Shown here: positions 8,725-17,034 of the stretch, one piece after another
Numbering within the stretch: the stretch's first letter is position 1
Layout: each line of letters begins with the position of its first letter
Assembly (NCBI GenBank): GCA_030684935.1
Contig: JAUXXH010000008.1
Coordinates: 1-64,000, forward strand
Length of the DNA: 64,000 nucleotides
Direction of reading: 5' to 3'
Source: Pseudolabrys sp.
Lineage (GTDB): Bacteria; Pseudomonadota; Alphaproteobacteria; Rhizobiales; Xanthobacteraceae
Notes under the pieces: model-generated
The model's database searches: none
Told to the model about the DNA's origin: nothing
What the model saw: only the letters and a program-made list of their open reading frames with translations
Made by a program: the position numbers and the translations under genes

Positions 8725-9384
8725 TTAAATCATTTCCAAATACGGCTCGAAGGCCTCAATGGAGACCTTCAACGTCGGATCAGCGTCGTCGCCCCACAGT
8801 TCGCGGCTTTCGAACACCACGGTGTAAAGCCATTGCGGGTTTTCGCCCCGGCCATGGGCGGCGCTGTCGGGGAACACGTGGCAGCCGTTGATCCGCTCGA
8901 CGATGCCGGTGTGGCCGCGCACGTAGCGCGGCAGCCGGGTATGCGTCGGCGGATTGATGTTCTTCGCGCGCACTTTATCGCCCGGCTTGAAGATCGCGGG
9001 CGCCGCGGCGTCACGGCCGAAACTGCCGCGCACCATGATGCGCTCGACATCGTCGACTTCGAACTTGCCGCGCTTGAGCGGTGCGCCGTCGCGCAGCGCG
9101 TGACCGGCGGCGACTTCGTCCTGGCCGGCCATGCCGAGCGCGGCAAGGTGCCGCTCCAGCGCCAGCAGCCACTTCTTATAATATGAGCTCGAGAGATAGA
9201 CCTCGGGCGGCAGCGCTTCGCGGGCAAAGCGCGAGGCGTCGATATTGAAGGCGCCTTGCGCGCCCATGGCGCGCACCATCGCCATCACGCGGCCTTCCCA
9301 CGCGGCATGAAACACCGGCTCGTTCGGCTCGGGCTCCACTTTGCCGAAGCCGTCCATGCCGCCCATGTCGTGCACGCCGTTCAT
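8725..9384 (-). CDS. nthB: Nitrile hydratase beta subunit
   Basis: Partner subunit of the metalloenzyme that hydrates nitriles to amides. It has 219 residues and the typical opening [16 protein letters not shown]. The C-terminal SH3-like part carries [14 protein letters not shown] and [13 protein letters not shown]. Its ATG overlaps the nthA stop codon in TCATGA at 9381-9386, which implies translational coupling. Gene order alpha-beta-accessory is the usual one for cobalt enzymes of proteobacteria, though beta-alpha order also occurs. Confidence 0.95.
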   Translation of the reverse strand: MNGVHDMGGMDGFGKVEPEPNEPVFHAAWEGRVMAMVRAMGAQGAFNIDASRFAREALPPEVYLSSSYYKKWLLALERHLAALGMAGQDEVAAGHALRDGAPLKRGKFEVDDVERIMVRGSFGRDAAAPAIFKPGDKVRAKNINPPTHTRLPRYVRGHTGIVERINGCHVFPDSAAHGRGENPQWLYTVVFESRELWGDDADPTLKVSIEAFEPYLEMI

Positions 9385-10016
9385 GACGCGGCCTTTGGCT
9401 CGGCCGTGGGCAAGCCGGTGCCGATCATGCTGTCGCGCGTGACGATCTCCGCGAGTTGCTCCTCGCTCCAGCCTTCGGTGCCGGCCGGCCGCATCGGCAG
9501 CACCAGGAAGCGCGTCTCCGCGGTCGAATCCCAGACGCGGATTTCAGTGTCCTTCGGCAGCGCAATGCCGAAATCGGCGAGCACGCCGCGCGGGTCTTTG
9601 ACCGCGCGCGAGCGGTAAGGCGAGGCCTTGTACCAGACCGGCGGCAGGCCGAGCATTTCCCACGGATAGCAGGAGCACAACGTGCAGACGACCATGTTGT
9701 GCCGTTGCGGCGTGTTCTCGACCGCGATCAGGTGATCGCCGACGCGGCTGACATGGCCGAGCGTGGCGATCGCCTTGGAGGCGTCGTCGAGCAGCGCCTG
9801 CTTGAAGGAAGGATCGGTCCAGGCCTTGGCGACGACGCGGGCGCCGTTGCGCGGGCCGATTTTGGTCTGATAGGCCTCGACAATGGCGTCGAGCGCCGCC
9901 GGATCGACATAGCCCTTCTCGGTCAGCACCGTTTCCAGCGCGCGGACGCGCAGTTCGGTTTCCGACAATTCGGAATGGTCGTGGTCGTGGTGATGGTGGT
10001 CGTGATCATGGGCCAT
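9381..10016 (-). CDS. nthA: Nitrile hydratase alpha subunit, cobalt type
   Basis: The metal-binding subunit, 211 residues from MAHDHD. The claw motif VCTLCSC gives ligands C111, C114, S115 and C116; threonine at the second position is characteristic of non-corrin cobalt enzymes, whereas iron enzymes have serine. C114 and C116 are the cysteines oxidised during maturation. The N-terminus is a histidine-aspartate run ([14 protein letters not shown]) that may bind metal. A start 42 bases upstream is possible but would precede this tail with unrelated residues. A nickel/cobalt efflux gene sits at the far end of the operon, facing it. Confidence 0.95.
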   Translation of the reverse strand: MAHDHDHHHHDHDHSELSETELRVRALETVLTEKGYVDPAALDAIVEAYQTKIGPRNGARVVAKAWTDPSFKQALLDDASKAIATLGHVSRVGDHLIAVENTPQRHNMVVCTLCSCYPWEMLGLPPVWYKASPYRSRAVKDPRGVLADFGIALPKDTEIRVWDSTAETRFLVLPMRPAGTEGWSEEQLAEIVTRDSMIGTGLPTAEPKAAS

Positions 10017-10048
10017 GCGGGAATGTAACCCCGCAGAGCGGCCTGCGG

Positions 10049-10525
10049 TCAATCCCACACACCCTTGTGCTGTTCCGCCGCCTCGTCCTCCAGCAGTGGG
10101 CCGGCCACCTCGACCTTGCGCGGGCCGGCGCCGAACACCGTGCGGCAGGGCAGGTCGAGCGTCGGGTTCTCGTCATGGTCGCCGGTCATGGTCTTCAGCC
10201 GGGCTTCCGACAGGCCATAGACCACCTTGCCGATGCCGGCCCAGTAGACCGCGCCGGAACACATGGCGCAGGGTTCGGCCGACGTATACATCGTGCATTC
10301 GGCGAGGAACCTGGGCCGGTATTTTTTCGAGGCCACGGTCGCCAGCAGGCGCTCGGCGTGCGCGGTCATGTCCTGGTCGGGCATGTAGCCATTTTCCTGC
10401 TCGAGCAGCACAGTGCCGTCGGGCCCCACCAGCAGGCAGCCGAACGGATGATTGCCATGGTCCAGCGCCCGCTTGGCCACGGCGAAGGCGAGGCGGAGGC
10501 CGGTTTCGTCGTCGATCTGGGTCAT
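10049..10525 (-). CDS. Nucleoside/guanine deaminase family enzyme
   Basis: A zinc hydrolase of the cytidine deaminase fold, 158 residues. The zinc site is HAE (TAHAERL, H and catalytic E) and PCAMC ([10 protein letters not shown]). [11 protein letters not shown] and the length are closer to guanine deaminase and TadA-like nucleoside deaminases than to cytidine deaminase. The open frame runs upstream to 10666, but ATG 10525 gives the usual N-terminus. It ends 32 bases before nthA on the same strand, so it may be the first gene of the nitrile hydratase transcript. The exact substrate is not determined by sequence. Confidence 0.82.
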   Translation of the reverse strand: MTQIDDETGLRLAFAVAKRALDHGNHPFGCLLVGPDGTVLLEQENGYMPDQDMTAHAERLLATVASKKYRPRFLAECTMYTSAEPCAMCSGAVYWAGIGKVVYGLSEARLKTMTGDHDENPTLDLPCRTVFGAGPRKVEVAGPLLEDEAAEQHKGVWD

Positions 10526-10613
10526 GCGCGAGCCTGTCATTGCCGGTTGCGATAGCGTATCTGGCAGGCACATCCTGTGCCAAGGTTCCGCCTCCCCTGA
10601 AACAATCACTGCC

Positions 10614-11150
10614 ATGCCGATGACCCGCCTGCTCGTCCTCGCCGACTGGATCGACCGCTTCAACACCGCGATCGGCCGCAGCGTGGCGTGGCTGGCGCTG
10701 GCGGTGGTGCTGTTGCAGTTCGCGCTGGTGGTGGCGCGCTATCTGTTCGGCCTCGGCTCGATCTGGCTGACCGAGTCGGTGATCTACGCCCATGCCACGC
10801 TGTTCATGCTGGCGGCGGCCTGGACGCTGCGCGCCGGCGGTCATGTCCGGGTCGACGTGTTCTACGCCAGCGCCGCGCCGCGCACGCAGGCGAAGGTCGA
10901 TCTGATTGGCGTATTGCTGTTGCTGATGCCGTTCGCGCTGGTGCTGCTGTGGCTGGCGCTGCCGTATACGTCGCGCTCCTGGGCGATCTTCGAGCGGTCG
11001 CAGGAATCGAGTGGCCTGCCATTCGTGTTCCTGCTGAAGACGCTGATTCCGCTGTTCGCCGCGATGATGGCGCTGCAGGGTCTGGCGCAGGCGATCAGGG
11101 CCTCGGCGCTGCTGGCTGACGACAGGGCGGGGACCGATGCCGCTCGCTGA
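10614..11150 (+). CDS. TRAP transporter small permease (DctQ family)
   Basis: The product is 178 residues with four hydrophobic helices, the standard topology of the small membrane subunit of TRAP importers, which take up organic acids using a sodium or proton gradient. WLTESVIYAHATLFMLAAAW is the recognisable DctQ region. The reading frame overlaps the following DctM gene by 14 bases, so the two are translationally coupled. No DctP gene is adjacent; the nearest is at 20021, in the same catabolic cluster. ATG 10620 is an equally good start. Confidence 0.88.
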   Translation: MPMTRLLVLADWIDRFNTAIGRSVAWLALAVVLLQFALVVARYLFGLGSIWLTESVIYAHATLFMLAAAWTLRAGGHVRVDVFYASAAPRTQAKVDLIGVLLLLMPFALVLLWLALPYTSRSWAIFERSQESSGLPFVFLLKTLIPLFAAMMALQGLAQAIRASALLADDRAGTDAAR

Positions 11151-12513
11151 AATCCTCGCCATCCTGATGGTGGTCGCGGTCTGCGCCGCACTGATGGCCG
11201 GTTATCCGGTGGCGCTGACGCTGGCCGGGGTGTCGCTGGCCTTCGCGTTGTTCGGCGACGCCGTCGGCGCCATGAGCTTTTCGATCCTGGGCGCGCTGCC
11301 GCAGCGCATCTTCGGCGTCATGACCAACGACGTGCTGCTGGCGCTGCCAATGTTCATCTTCATGGGCGTGATGCTGGAGCGATCCGGCATCGCGGAGACT
11401 TTGCTTGAGCGCATGGGCGGGCTGTTCGGCTCGCTGCGCGGCGGGCTCGGCTACTCGGTGGTGCTGGTCGGCGCGCTGCTGGCAGCCTCGACCGGGATCG
11501 TCGGCGCCACGGCCGTCACCATGGGCCTGATCATGCTGCCGGTGATGATGCGGCACGGCTACGATCCGCGGCTCGCCGCCGGCACCGTGGCGGCGTCGGC
11601 GACGCTGGCGCAGATCGTGCCGCCGTCGACGGTGCTGGTGGTGCTTGGCGACCAGCTCAACAATGCCTATCAGGCCGCGCAGCTGGCGCAGGGCTCGTTC
11701 GCGCCGAATGTGATTTCGGTCAGCGACCTTTTTGCCGGGGCGCTGCTGCCCGGGCTGCTGCTGGTGGTCATGTATCTGGCCTATCTCGCGGCCATGGCAG
11801 TGCTGCGGCCGGCGAGTTGTCCGGCGGTCGCCGCCGCCGAGCGGCCGCCATCGGGCGGATTGCTGCGTGCGCTGTTCGCGCCGGTGGCGCTGATCGTCGC
11901 CGTGCTCGGCTCGATTCTCTACGGCATCGCGACGCCGACCGAAGCCGCCGCGGTCGGCGCCGTCGGATCGCTGCTGCTGTCGGTCCGCCGCAGCGGGTTT
12001 TTCGCGCTGCTGATGCCGGTGGTGGAAAAGACCACGCAGATCACCGCCATGATCTTTCTCATCCTGATCGGCGCCACGCTGTTCAGCCTGGTGTTCCGCG
12101 CGCTCGGCGGCGACGACATGGTGCACCGCGCGCTCGACCATCTGCCCGGCGGCGCCGGTGCCGCGGTGCTGGTGGTGATGCTGGCGATGTTCCTGCTCGG
12201 CTTCGTGATGGACGCATTCGAGATCGTGTTCGTGGTGGTGCCGATCGTGGCGCCGGCGCTGCTGAAGATGCCCGGCGTCGATCCGGTCTGGCTCGGCATC
12301 ATGATGGCGATGAACCTGCAGATTTCCTACATGCATCCGCCGCTCGGGCCGACGCTGTTCTACCTGCGCGGCGTGGCGCCGCCGGAAATCACCACCCGGC
12401 ACATCTATGTCGGGATCATTCCGTTCGTGGCGATCCAGCTCGCCGCGCTGGCGGTGCTGTGGTTCGTGCCGGGGCTGGCGACGGCACTGCCGCAGGCGCT
12501 TTACGGACGCTGA
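11137..12513 (+). CDS. TRAP transporter large permease (DctM family)
   Basis: The product is 458 residues with about 12 hydrophobic segments, the full length of a DctM subunit, which forms the substrate channel of TRAP importers. Typical stretches are VLLALPMFIFMGVMLERSG near residue 65, GATAVTMGLIMLPVMMRHGY near residue 125 and the C-terminal QISYMHPPLGPTLFYLRG. It overlaps the DctQ gene. The substrate is unknown; the neighbouring catabolic genes suggest a carboxylate. Confidence 0.92.
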   Translation: MPLAEILAILMVVAVCAALMAGYPVALTLAGVSLAFALFGDAVGAMSFSILGALPQRIFGVMTNDVLLALPMFIFMGVMLERSGIAETLLERMGGLFGSLRGGLGYSVVLVGALLAASTGIVGATAVTMGLIMLPVMMRHGYDPRLAAGTVAASATLAQIVPPSTVLVVLGDQLNNAYQAAQLAQGSFAPNVISVSDLFAGALLPGLLLVVMYLAYLAAMAVLRPASCPAVAAAERPPSGGLLRALFAPVALIVAVLGSILYGIATPTEAAAVGAVGSLLLSVRRSGFFALLMPVVEKTTQITAMIFLILIGATLFSLVFRALGGDDMVHRALDHLPGGAGAAVLVVMLAMFLLGFVMDAFEIVFVVVPIVAPALLKMPGVDPVWLGIMMAMNLQISYMHPPLGPTLFYLRGVAPPEITTRHIYVGIIPFVAIQLAALAVLWFVPGLATALPQALYGR

Positions 12514-12514
12514 G

Positions 12515-12946
12515 CTACTCGGGCTTGCTCAGGAAATTCCCGATCGTTTCGTCGGTGTGATAAACCGGCTTCTCGTAATAATGCGGACCGTCATAGATCT
12601 CGATCAGCACGCTGCGCTCGTGGGCGATGGTCGGGCCGTGCGGATGGTCTTTCGGATTCATGTAGAACGAGCCCGGCAGCAGCCGCACGCCGGTCGCCGT
12701 GTACTCGTAATCGCCTTCCAGGCAATACATGAACTGGTTCGAGGCGTGGACGTGCTGCACCGGGATGCGCCCGCCCTTGTCGAACTCCAGCAGCGCGATG
12801 CTGCCCTGATTGAGCGGATGCTTCCAGAAGAAGTACTGGCGCAGGCCGAAGTCGGGGAATTGCAGCCATTTGTTAGGGTCGAGATCCTGGCTGCGGATCA
12901 GCACTTCCAGGGATTTCATGCTCGCTGCGTCGGGCGGAACCGCCAT
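12515..12946 (-). CDS. Cupin-domain protein
   Basis: The product is 143 residues with one cupin barrel. The first cupin motif appears as VQHVHASNQFMYCLEGDYEY (two histidines and a glutamate for metal), and the second as PHGPTIAHERSVLIEIYDG. Such single-domain cupins include sugar or keto-acid isomerases, dioxygenases and sensors, so no reaction can be assigned. It ends one base past the stop of the convergent DctM gene and is last in a minus-strand run RidA-like, RraA-like, cupin. Confidence 0.8.
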   Translation of the reverse strand: MAVPPDAASMKSLEVLIRSQDLDPNKWLQFPDFGLRQYFFWKHPLNQGSIALLEFDKGGRIPVQHVHASNQFMYCLEGDYEYTATGVRLLPGSFYMNPKDHPHGPTIAHERSVLIEIYDGPHYYEKPVYHTDETIGNFLSKPE

Positions 12947-12963
12947 GTCTGTCTCTCCGAAAT

Positions 12964-13698
12964 CTAGTCCAGCGACGGACGGCCAGCCGCCACCCATCGG
13001 TCGTATTCGGCCTTGCTTTCCGGCGTTGCCGGGAACAGCCCGAAGATCGAACGCCCGCGCCGCAGATGCGCGGACACGAACTCCTCATATTCGACGGCGG
13101 CGAAGGCCTCGTCGGCCACCTCATCGGCCAGATGACGCGGGATGGCGACAACGCCTTCGCCATCGCCGACCAGGATGTCGCCGGGATAGATCGCAACGCC
13201 GGCGCAGCCGATCGGCGCATTAAATTCGACCGGATGCAGTGTGATCGGCGTGGCCGGGCCGGAGCTCTGGCGCTGGAAGCAGGGCAGTCCGGTGCTGCGG
13301 ATGCCGGGCGAGTCGCGGAAGCCGCCGTCGGTGACGACGCCGGCGACGCCGCGCATTTTCAGGCGCAGCGCCATCATGTCGCCCATGCACGACACCCGGG
13401 TATCGTTGCCGGTCGACATCACCAGCACGGCATTCTTCGGACATTCCTCGATGGCGCGGCGGTGCAGGCTGTCGTCGCGCTGGTACAGCGCGATGCTGTC
13501 GATGTCCTCGCGCGCCGGGATGAAGCGCAAGGTGAAGGCGTGCCCGACCAGCACCGGCTGCGATGGCTCCAGCGGCTGCAATCCCAACAGAAAGGAATTG
13601 CGCAGGCCGCGCTTCAGCAGGCTGTTGCTGATGTTGGCGGCGCCGCTGCGTGCGAGCTTGTCGCGGGTCGCGCTCGACAGGGGGGCAGGCGAGGTCAT
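12964..13698 (-). CDS. RraA-like family protein (aldolase/decarboxylase type)
   Basis: The product is 244 residues of the RraA/HMG-aldolase family, whose enzymes cleave 4-hydroxy-4-methyl-2-oxoglutarate or decarboxylate oxaloacetate using a divalent metal. The signature GVVTDGGFRDSPG provides the conserved Asp, Arg and Asp, and GVAIYPGDILVGDGEGVVAI matches the second family block. Its start overlaps the stop codon of the Rid-family gene by four bases, and the cupin follows. The context of transporters and CoA enzymes suggests a catabolic aldolase rather than the RNase E regulator. Confidence 0.88.
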   Translation of the reverse strand: MTSPAPLSSATRDKLARSGAANISNSLLKRGLRNSFLLGLQPLEPSQPVLVGHAFTLRFIPAREDIDSIALYQRDDSLHRRAIEECPKNAVLVMSTGNDTRVSCMGDMMALRLKMRGVAGVVTDGGFRDSPGIRSTGLPCFQRQSSGPATPITLHPVEFNAPIGCAGVAIYPGDILVGDGEGVVAIPRHLADEVADEAFAAVEYEEFVSAHLRRGRSIFGLFPATPESKAEYDRWVAAGRPSLD

Positions 13699-14102
13699 GC
13701 ACCGCTGCCGGCGATGGCCTGAACCTGAATCTCAACCAGGATTTCCGGCGTTCCCAGACCCGCCACCTGCACCAGCGTCGAGCAGGGGAAGTCGCCGGTG
13801 AAGAACTCGCGCCGGGCGCGCCAGACCTCCTTGTTGATGGCGATGTCGGTGACGAAGATCGTCATGTTGACGACATCGGACATCTTGGCGCCGGCGGCCT
13901 CCAGGCAGTTCTTCACCTTGGTGAAGATCACCTTGGTCTGCTCATAGGCGTCGTTCGGCCCGTGAATGGTCTTGAGGTCGCTGCCGCGCGAGGTGAAACC
14001 GGACAGGTAGATCATGTCGCCGACGCGGATACAGTTCGACCAGTGGCCGGGCGGATACTCGGCGACGTCGGGAGAGATGATGCGTTGTTGCTTGTGGGTC
14101 AT
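13695..14102 (-). CDS. RidA/YjgF family protein lacking the usual arginine
   Basis: The product is 135 residues covering the whole chorismate-mutase-like Rid fold. Family blocks are MIYLSGFTSRGSD near residue 31, AGAKMSDVVNMTIFVTD near residue 70 and the C-terminal EILVEIQVQAIAG. In RidA an arginine in PARS binds the carboxylate of the imine substrate; here the same place reads FPCSTLVQV, without arginine. It is therefore probably another Rid subfamily and not a classical 2-iminobutanoate deaminase. It lies 59 bases downstream of the TctC-type gene and overlaps the RraA-like gene. Confidence 0.87.
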   Translation of the reverse strand: MTHKQQRIISPDVAEYPPGHWSNCIRVGDMIYLSGFTSRGSDLKTIHGPNDAYEQTKVIFTKVKNCLEAAGAKMSDVVNMTIFVTDIAINKEVWRARREFFTGDFPCSTLVQVAGLGTPEILVEIQVQAIAGSGA

Positions 14103-14161
14103 GGGGCTTCCTTGGTCCCGACCGTGAGCCGACCGGGGCTCACGGTCCGCGGACGGACTTC

Positions 14162-15163
14162 TTACTGCGGGGTGATGTTGGCCTTGCGGGCCGTTCCGGT
14201 CCAGCGCTCGTACTCCGCCTTGGTGAACTTCGAGAACTGGTCGACGCTGCCGCCGGTCGGGAAAACGCCGGCATTGGTCAGGCGGGTGGCGGTCGCGGGA
14301 TCGCTGAGCGCTTTCTGGAACGCGGCATTGATGGTCGCCACCAGGCTGGCGCTCATGCCCGGCGGGCCCCAGATGCCCTGCCAGGCCTGCACGTCGAAGC
14401 CGGGGACGATGGTCTCGGCGATGGTCGGTACGTTCGGCAGCAACGGCGATTTCGCATTGCCTGTCATTGCCACGGCGTTGAGGCTGCCGGCCTTGATGTG
14501 CTGCATCAAGGTAGACTGATCGCCCATGACCAGATTGACCTGTCCGCCCAGCGCATCGGTGATGCCCTGCGCAATGCCCTTGTACGGCACATGGATGATG
14601 CGAAGGCCCAGTTCGCTGGCCAGCAGCGAGAATGCCAGATGTGCGGCGCTGCCGTTGCCGGACGAGGCGTAGGTCAAGGTGTCCGGCTTGGATTTCGCGG
14701 CCGCGACCAGGTCGGCCGGCGTGCGGATGCCGGTTGAAGGATTGGCCGCGAGAATCCAGTTGGCCTTGGTGATCTCGATGATCGGCGTGAAGTCCTTCAG
14801 CGGATCGTAGAGCATGTTCTTGATCACGGCCGCATTCATGGCGTGTGTCTGCACGTTGCCGAGCAGCAGCGTGTAACCATCGGGTGCGGCCTTCGCCACC
14901 GCCGACGAGCCGAGCATCCCGGACGCGCCGCCGCGGTTGTCGATGATCACCGGCTGGCCGAGGATCTCCTGCAACTTCGGCTGGATGGCCCTGGCGACGA
15001 AATCGACCGAGCCGCCCGCCGGGTACGGCACGATGATGGTGACGGGCTTGTCGGGATAGGCGGCCGCGGGACTGGGCGCGACCGTGGTGGCGGTCAACGC
15101 GACGGCAAAACCGATGCCGGCGCTGAGCAATTGGCGTCGATACATCCTGTACGTGAGCGTCAT
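14162..15163 (-). CDS. Tripartite tricarboxylate-type (TctC/Bug) binding protein
   Basis: A periplasmic solute receptor of the Bug family, 333 residues. The signal sequence contains YRRQLLSAG and ends PSPAAA, with the mature start YPDKPVTIIVPYPAGGSVD typical of the family. VIIDNRGGASGMLG and HVPYKGIAQGITDALGGQVN are the usual ligand-pocket loops. The twin arginine suggests possible Tat export. ATG 15163 follows AAGGGGACCAAG, a fair ribosome site. No TctA or TctB genes are in the window, a common state for orphan Bug proteins. It is first in the minus-strand run and divergent from the quinone oxidoreductase gene. Confidence 0.92.
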   Translation of the reverse strand: MTLTYRMYRRQLLSAGIGFAVALTATTVAPSPAAAYPDKPVTIIVPYPAGGSVDFVARAIQPKLQEILGQPVIIDNRGGASGMLGSSAVAKAAPDGYTLLLGNVQTHAMNAAVIKNMLYDPLKDFTPIIEITKANWILAANPSTGIRTPADLVAAAKSKPDTLTYASSGNGSAAHLAFSLLASELGLRIIHVPYKGIAQGITDALGGQVNLVMGDQSTLMQHIKAGSLNAVAMTGNAKSPLLPNVPTIAETIVPGFDVQAWQGIWGPPGMSASLVATINAAFQKALSDPATATRLTNAGVFPTGGSVDQFSKFTKAEYERWTGTARKANITPQ

Positions 15164-15202
15164 CTTGGTCCCCTTGAACTGTAAGCTGCCCGGCACCGCG
15201 TT

Positions 15203-15213
15203 GGTGATACACC
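15203..15213. promoter_or_regulatory. Candidate GntR-type operator in divergent promoter region
   Basis: The 116-base gap between the divergent TctC-type and quinone oxidoreductase genes contains GGTGATACACC, a small inverted repeat of the form TGGTnnnnnACC seen in operators of FadR-family GntR regulators, followed by AT-rich TGTGATATATCTCA. A GntR/FCD regulator gene lies in the same cluster at 16269. This is a suggestion from position and motif shape only. Confidence 0.3.
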
Positions 15214-15279
15214 TGTGATATATCTCAAACAGAGTATAGGATGGGCGCGCCGCGTAAAGCGGTTTCTTGGGGAGTTTAG

Positions 15280-16266
15280 ATGAAAATCTGGGTCGGGTCC
15301 GGCGCCGGCGCCGAGGTCAAATTTCACCTGAGCGATATCCCGGCACCGAAGCCCGGCCCGGGCGAATTGCTGATCCGGGTCAAGGCCGCAGGCATCAACC
15401 GGGTCGACCAATTCCCGACCGTCTCCCATTTCAGCCATTCGCCGCCGGCGCCGGCAGCGATCCCCGGGCTGGAGGCGGCCGGCGAGGTCGTCGAAGCCGG
15501 TCCCGGCGTCGCGGGATATCGCGGCGGCGAGCGGGTCGCTGCGATGGTGCAGGGCGGCTGTGCGGAATTTGTCCGGTTTAATGCCGCCCTGGCGATCCCG
15601 ATCCCGGACGGCATGAGCTGGGCGCAGGCAGCGGCCTTGCCGGTGTCGTATCTCACGGCGCACAACGCGCTGTTCGCGCTCGGCCAATTGCCGGCCGGCG
15701 GCAGACTGCTGATTCATGCGGTGACGTCGGGCGTCGGCCTTGCGGCACTGCAACTCGCCGGTTTGCACGGCGCGGCGCTGATTGCCGGTTCCTCGTCATC
15801 CCCCGAAAAACTGGAGCGCTTGCGCGGCATGGGGCTTCATCTGGCTTTGGCCGACCCGTATAACGGTTTTGCCGAACGCGTCCTGGAGCGGACGGGCGAA
15901 AAGGGTGTCGACGTGGTGGTAGATCATATCGGCGGGGGTCTGCTGAACCAGACCATGAGTTGCACCGCGGTCGGCGGCGCCATCGTCAATGTCGGCCGCC
16001 TTGGCGGGGTCAAGGCCGAGATCGATCTCAACATGCATGCCGCGCGGCGCATTCGCCTGATCGGTGCGACCTTCCGCACGCGTTCGCTCGACGAGCATGC
16101 CAGCGTGGTCCGGGCGTTTCTGGCCGATCATGGCGAGGGACTGGCGGACGGCTCGCTGGCACCGCTGATCGACAGCGTATTTCCCTTCGACGATTTGCCG
16201 GCCGCCATGGCGCGCAGCATGAACCGCGGGCAGCTCGGCAAGATCGTCATTGAGCGGGCCAGCTAG
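15280..16266 (+). CDS. NADPH:quinone oxidoreductase family protein
   Basis: A zinc-independent medium-chain dehydrogenase/reductase, 328 residues. The N-terminal GroES-like domain includes KPGPGELLIRVKAAGINRVD, and the cofactor site follows as GGRLLIHAVTSGVGLAALQL near residue 145. Zinc-binding cysteines of alcohol dehydrogenases are absent, as expected for the quinone reductase or enoyl reductase branch. It leads the plus-strand run of the catabolic cluster, two bases before the GntR gene, so it probably works on an intermediate of that pathway. The substrate is not known. Confidence 0.88.
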   Translation: MKIWVGSGAGAEVKFHLSDIPAPKPGPGELLIRVKAAGINRVDQFPTVSHFSHSPPAPAAIPGLEAAGEVVEAGPGVAGYRGGERVAAMVQGGCAEFVRFNAALAIPIPDGMSWAQAAALPVSYLTAHNALFALGQLPAGGRLLIHAVTSGVGLAALQLAGLHGAALIAGSSSSPEKLERLRGMGLHLALADPYNGFAERVLERTGEKGVDVVVDHIGGGLLNQTMSCTAVGGAIVNVGRLGGVKAEIDLNMHAARRIRLIGATFRTRSLDEHASVVRAFLADHGEGLADGSLAPLIDSVFPFDDLPAAMARSMNRGQLGKIVIERAS

Positions 16267-16268
16267 AC

Positions 16269-17027
16269 ATGGCACGGAGCAAGCCGGCAAAATCCGAGGC
16301 CACCCGGAAAAAGACCGCCGCACGCGGCCCGAAATCCGTGGTCACCGCAACGGCCCCGGCGTCGCCGTCCCATCCCAAGTTGTCGCTGACCGAGCGCGCT
16401 TATGCCGAAATCCGCCATCGCGTGATTACCCTCGCCTTCCGGCCGGGCGAGTTCCTCAATGAGTCCATGATCTGCGCCTCGCTCGGCATCGGCCGTACGC
16501 CGGTTCATGAGGCTTTGCACCGTCTCCAGCTCGAAGGCCTGGTGCAGATCGTGCCGCGCAAGGGCGTGCTGATCCGGACCGACTCGCTCAACGACGTGAT
16601 CGCCCTGATCGAGACGCGCATGGTGGTGGAGCCGGCAGGCATGGCGCTGGCGGCGGGTCGCGCCCAGCCGCAGCATTTGCGCGCCCTCGAGGTGCTGCTC
16701 AAGCAGTCGCACCTGGCCATCAAGCAGAGCGACCGCGCCGGGTACATGGCGCTCGATGCGAAATTCCACAACGAGATCGTCCGCGCCACCGGCAACAGCG
16801 TACTGGCCGACGTGATGCGCATGCTGCACCAGCGCGCCAGCCGCATCTGGCATCTCCAGGTGTGGTCGGACGCCGATCTGCGGCTGACCCAGATCGAGCA
16901 CGAGGCGATCTACGAGGCCCTGAAAGCGGGCAGCGCGGAGCGCACCGCTGCGGCGGCGCGCGCGCACCTGATGTCGTTGCGCGGCCGCATCATGAATGTG
17001 GTGTCGCTGAAAAACGCCGCGGAATGA
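16269..17027 (+). CDS. GntR family regulator, FCD (FadR) type
   Basis: The product is 252 residues. A basic, alanine-lysine-rich tail of about 35 residues precedes the winged helix (LTERAYAEIRHRVITLAFRP; SLGIGRTPVHEALHRLQLEG), followed by an all-helical FCD ligand domain. FCD residues for metal and ligand are visible in LDAKFHNEIVRATGN and the LTQIEHEAIYEALKAG stretch. Regulators of this type usually repress genes for organic-acid catabolism and are released by an intermediate. Its position inside the cluster makes it the likely local regulator, including of the divergent promoter at 15164-15279. Confidence 0.92.
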   Translation: MARSKPAKSEATRKKTAARGPKSVVTATAPASPSHPKLSLTERAYAEIRHRVITLAFRPGEFLNESMICASLGIGRTPVHEALHRLQLEGLVQIVPRKGVLIRTDSLNDVIALIETRMVVEPAGMALAAGRAQPQHLRALEVLLKQSHLAIKQSDRAGYMALDAKFHNEIVRATGNSVLADVMRMLHQRASRIWHLQVWSDADLRLTQIEHEAIYEALKAGSAERTAAAARAHLMSLRGRIMNVVSLKNAAE

Positions 17028-17034
17028 CGCGCGC

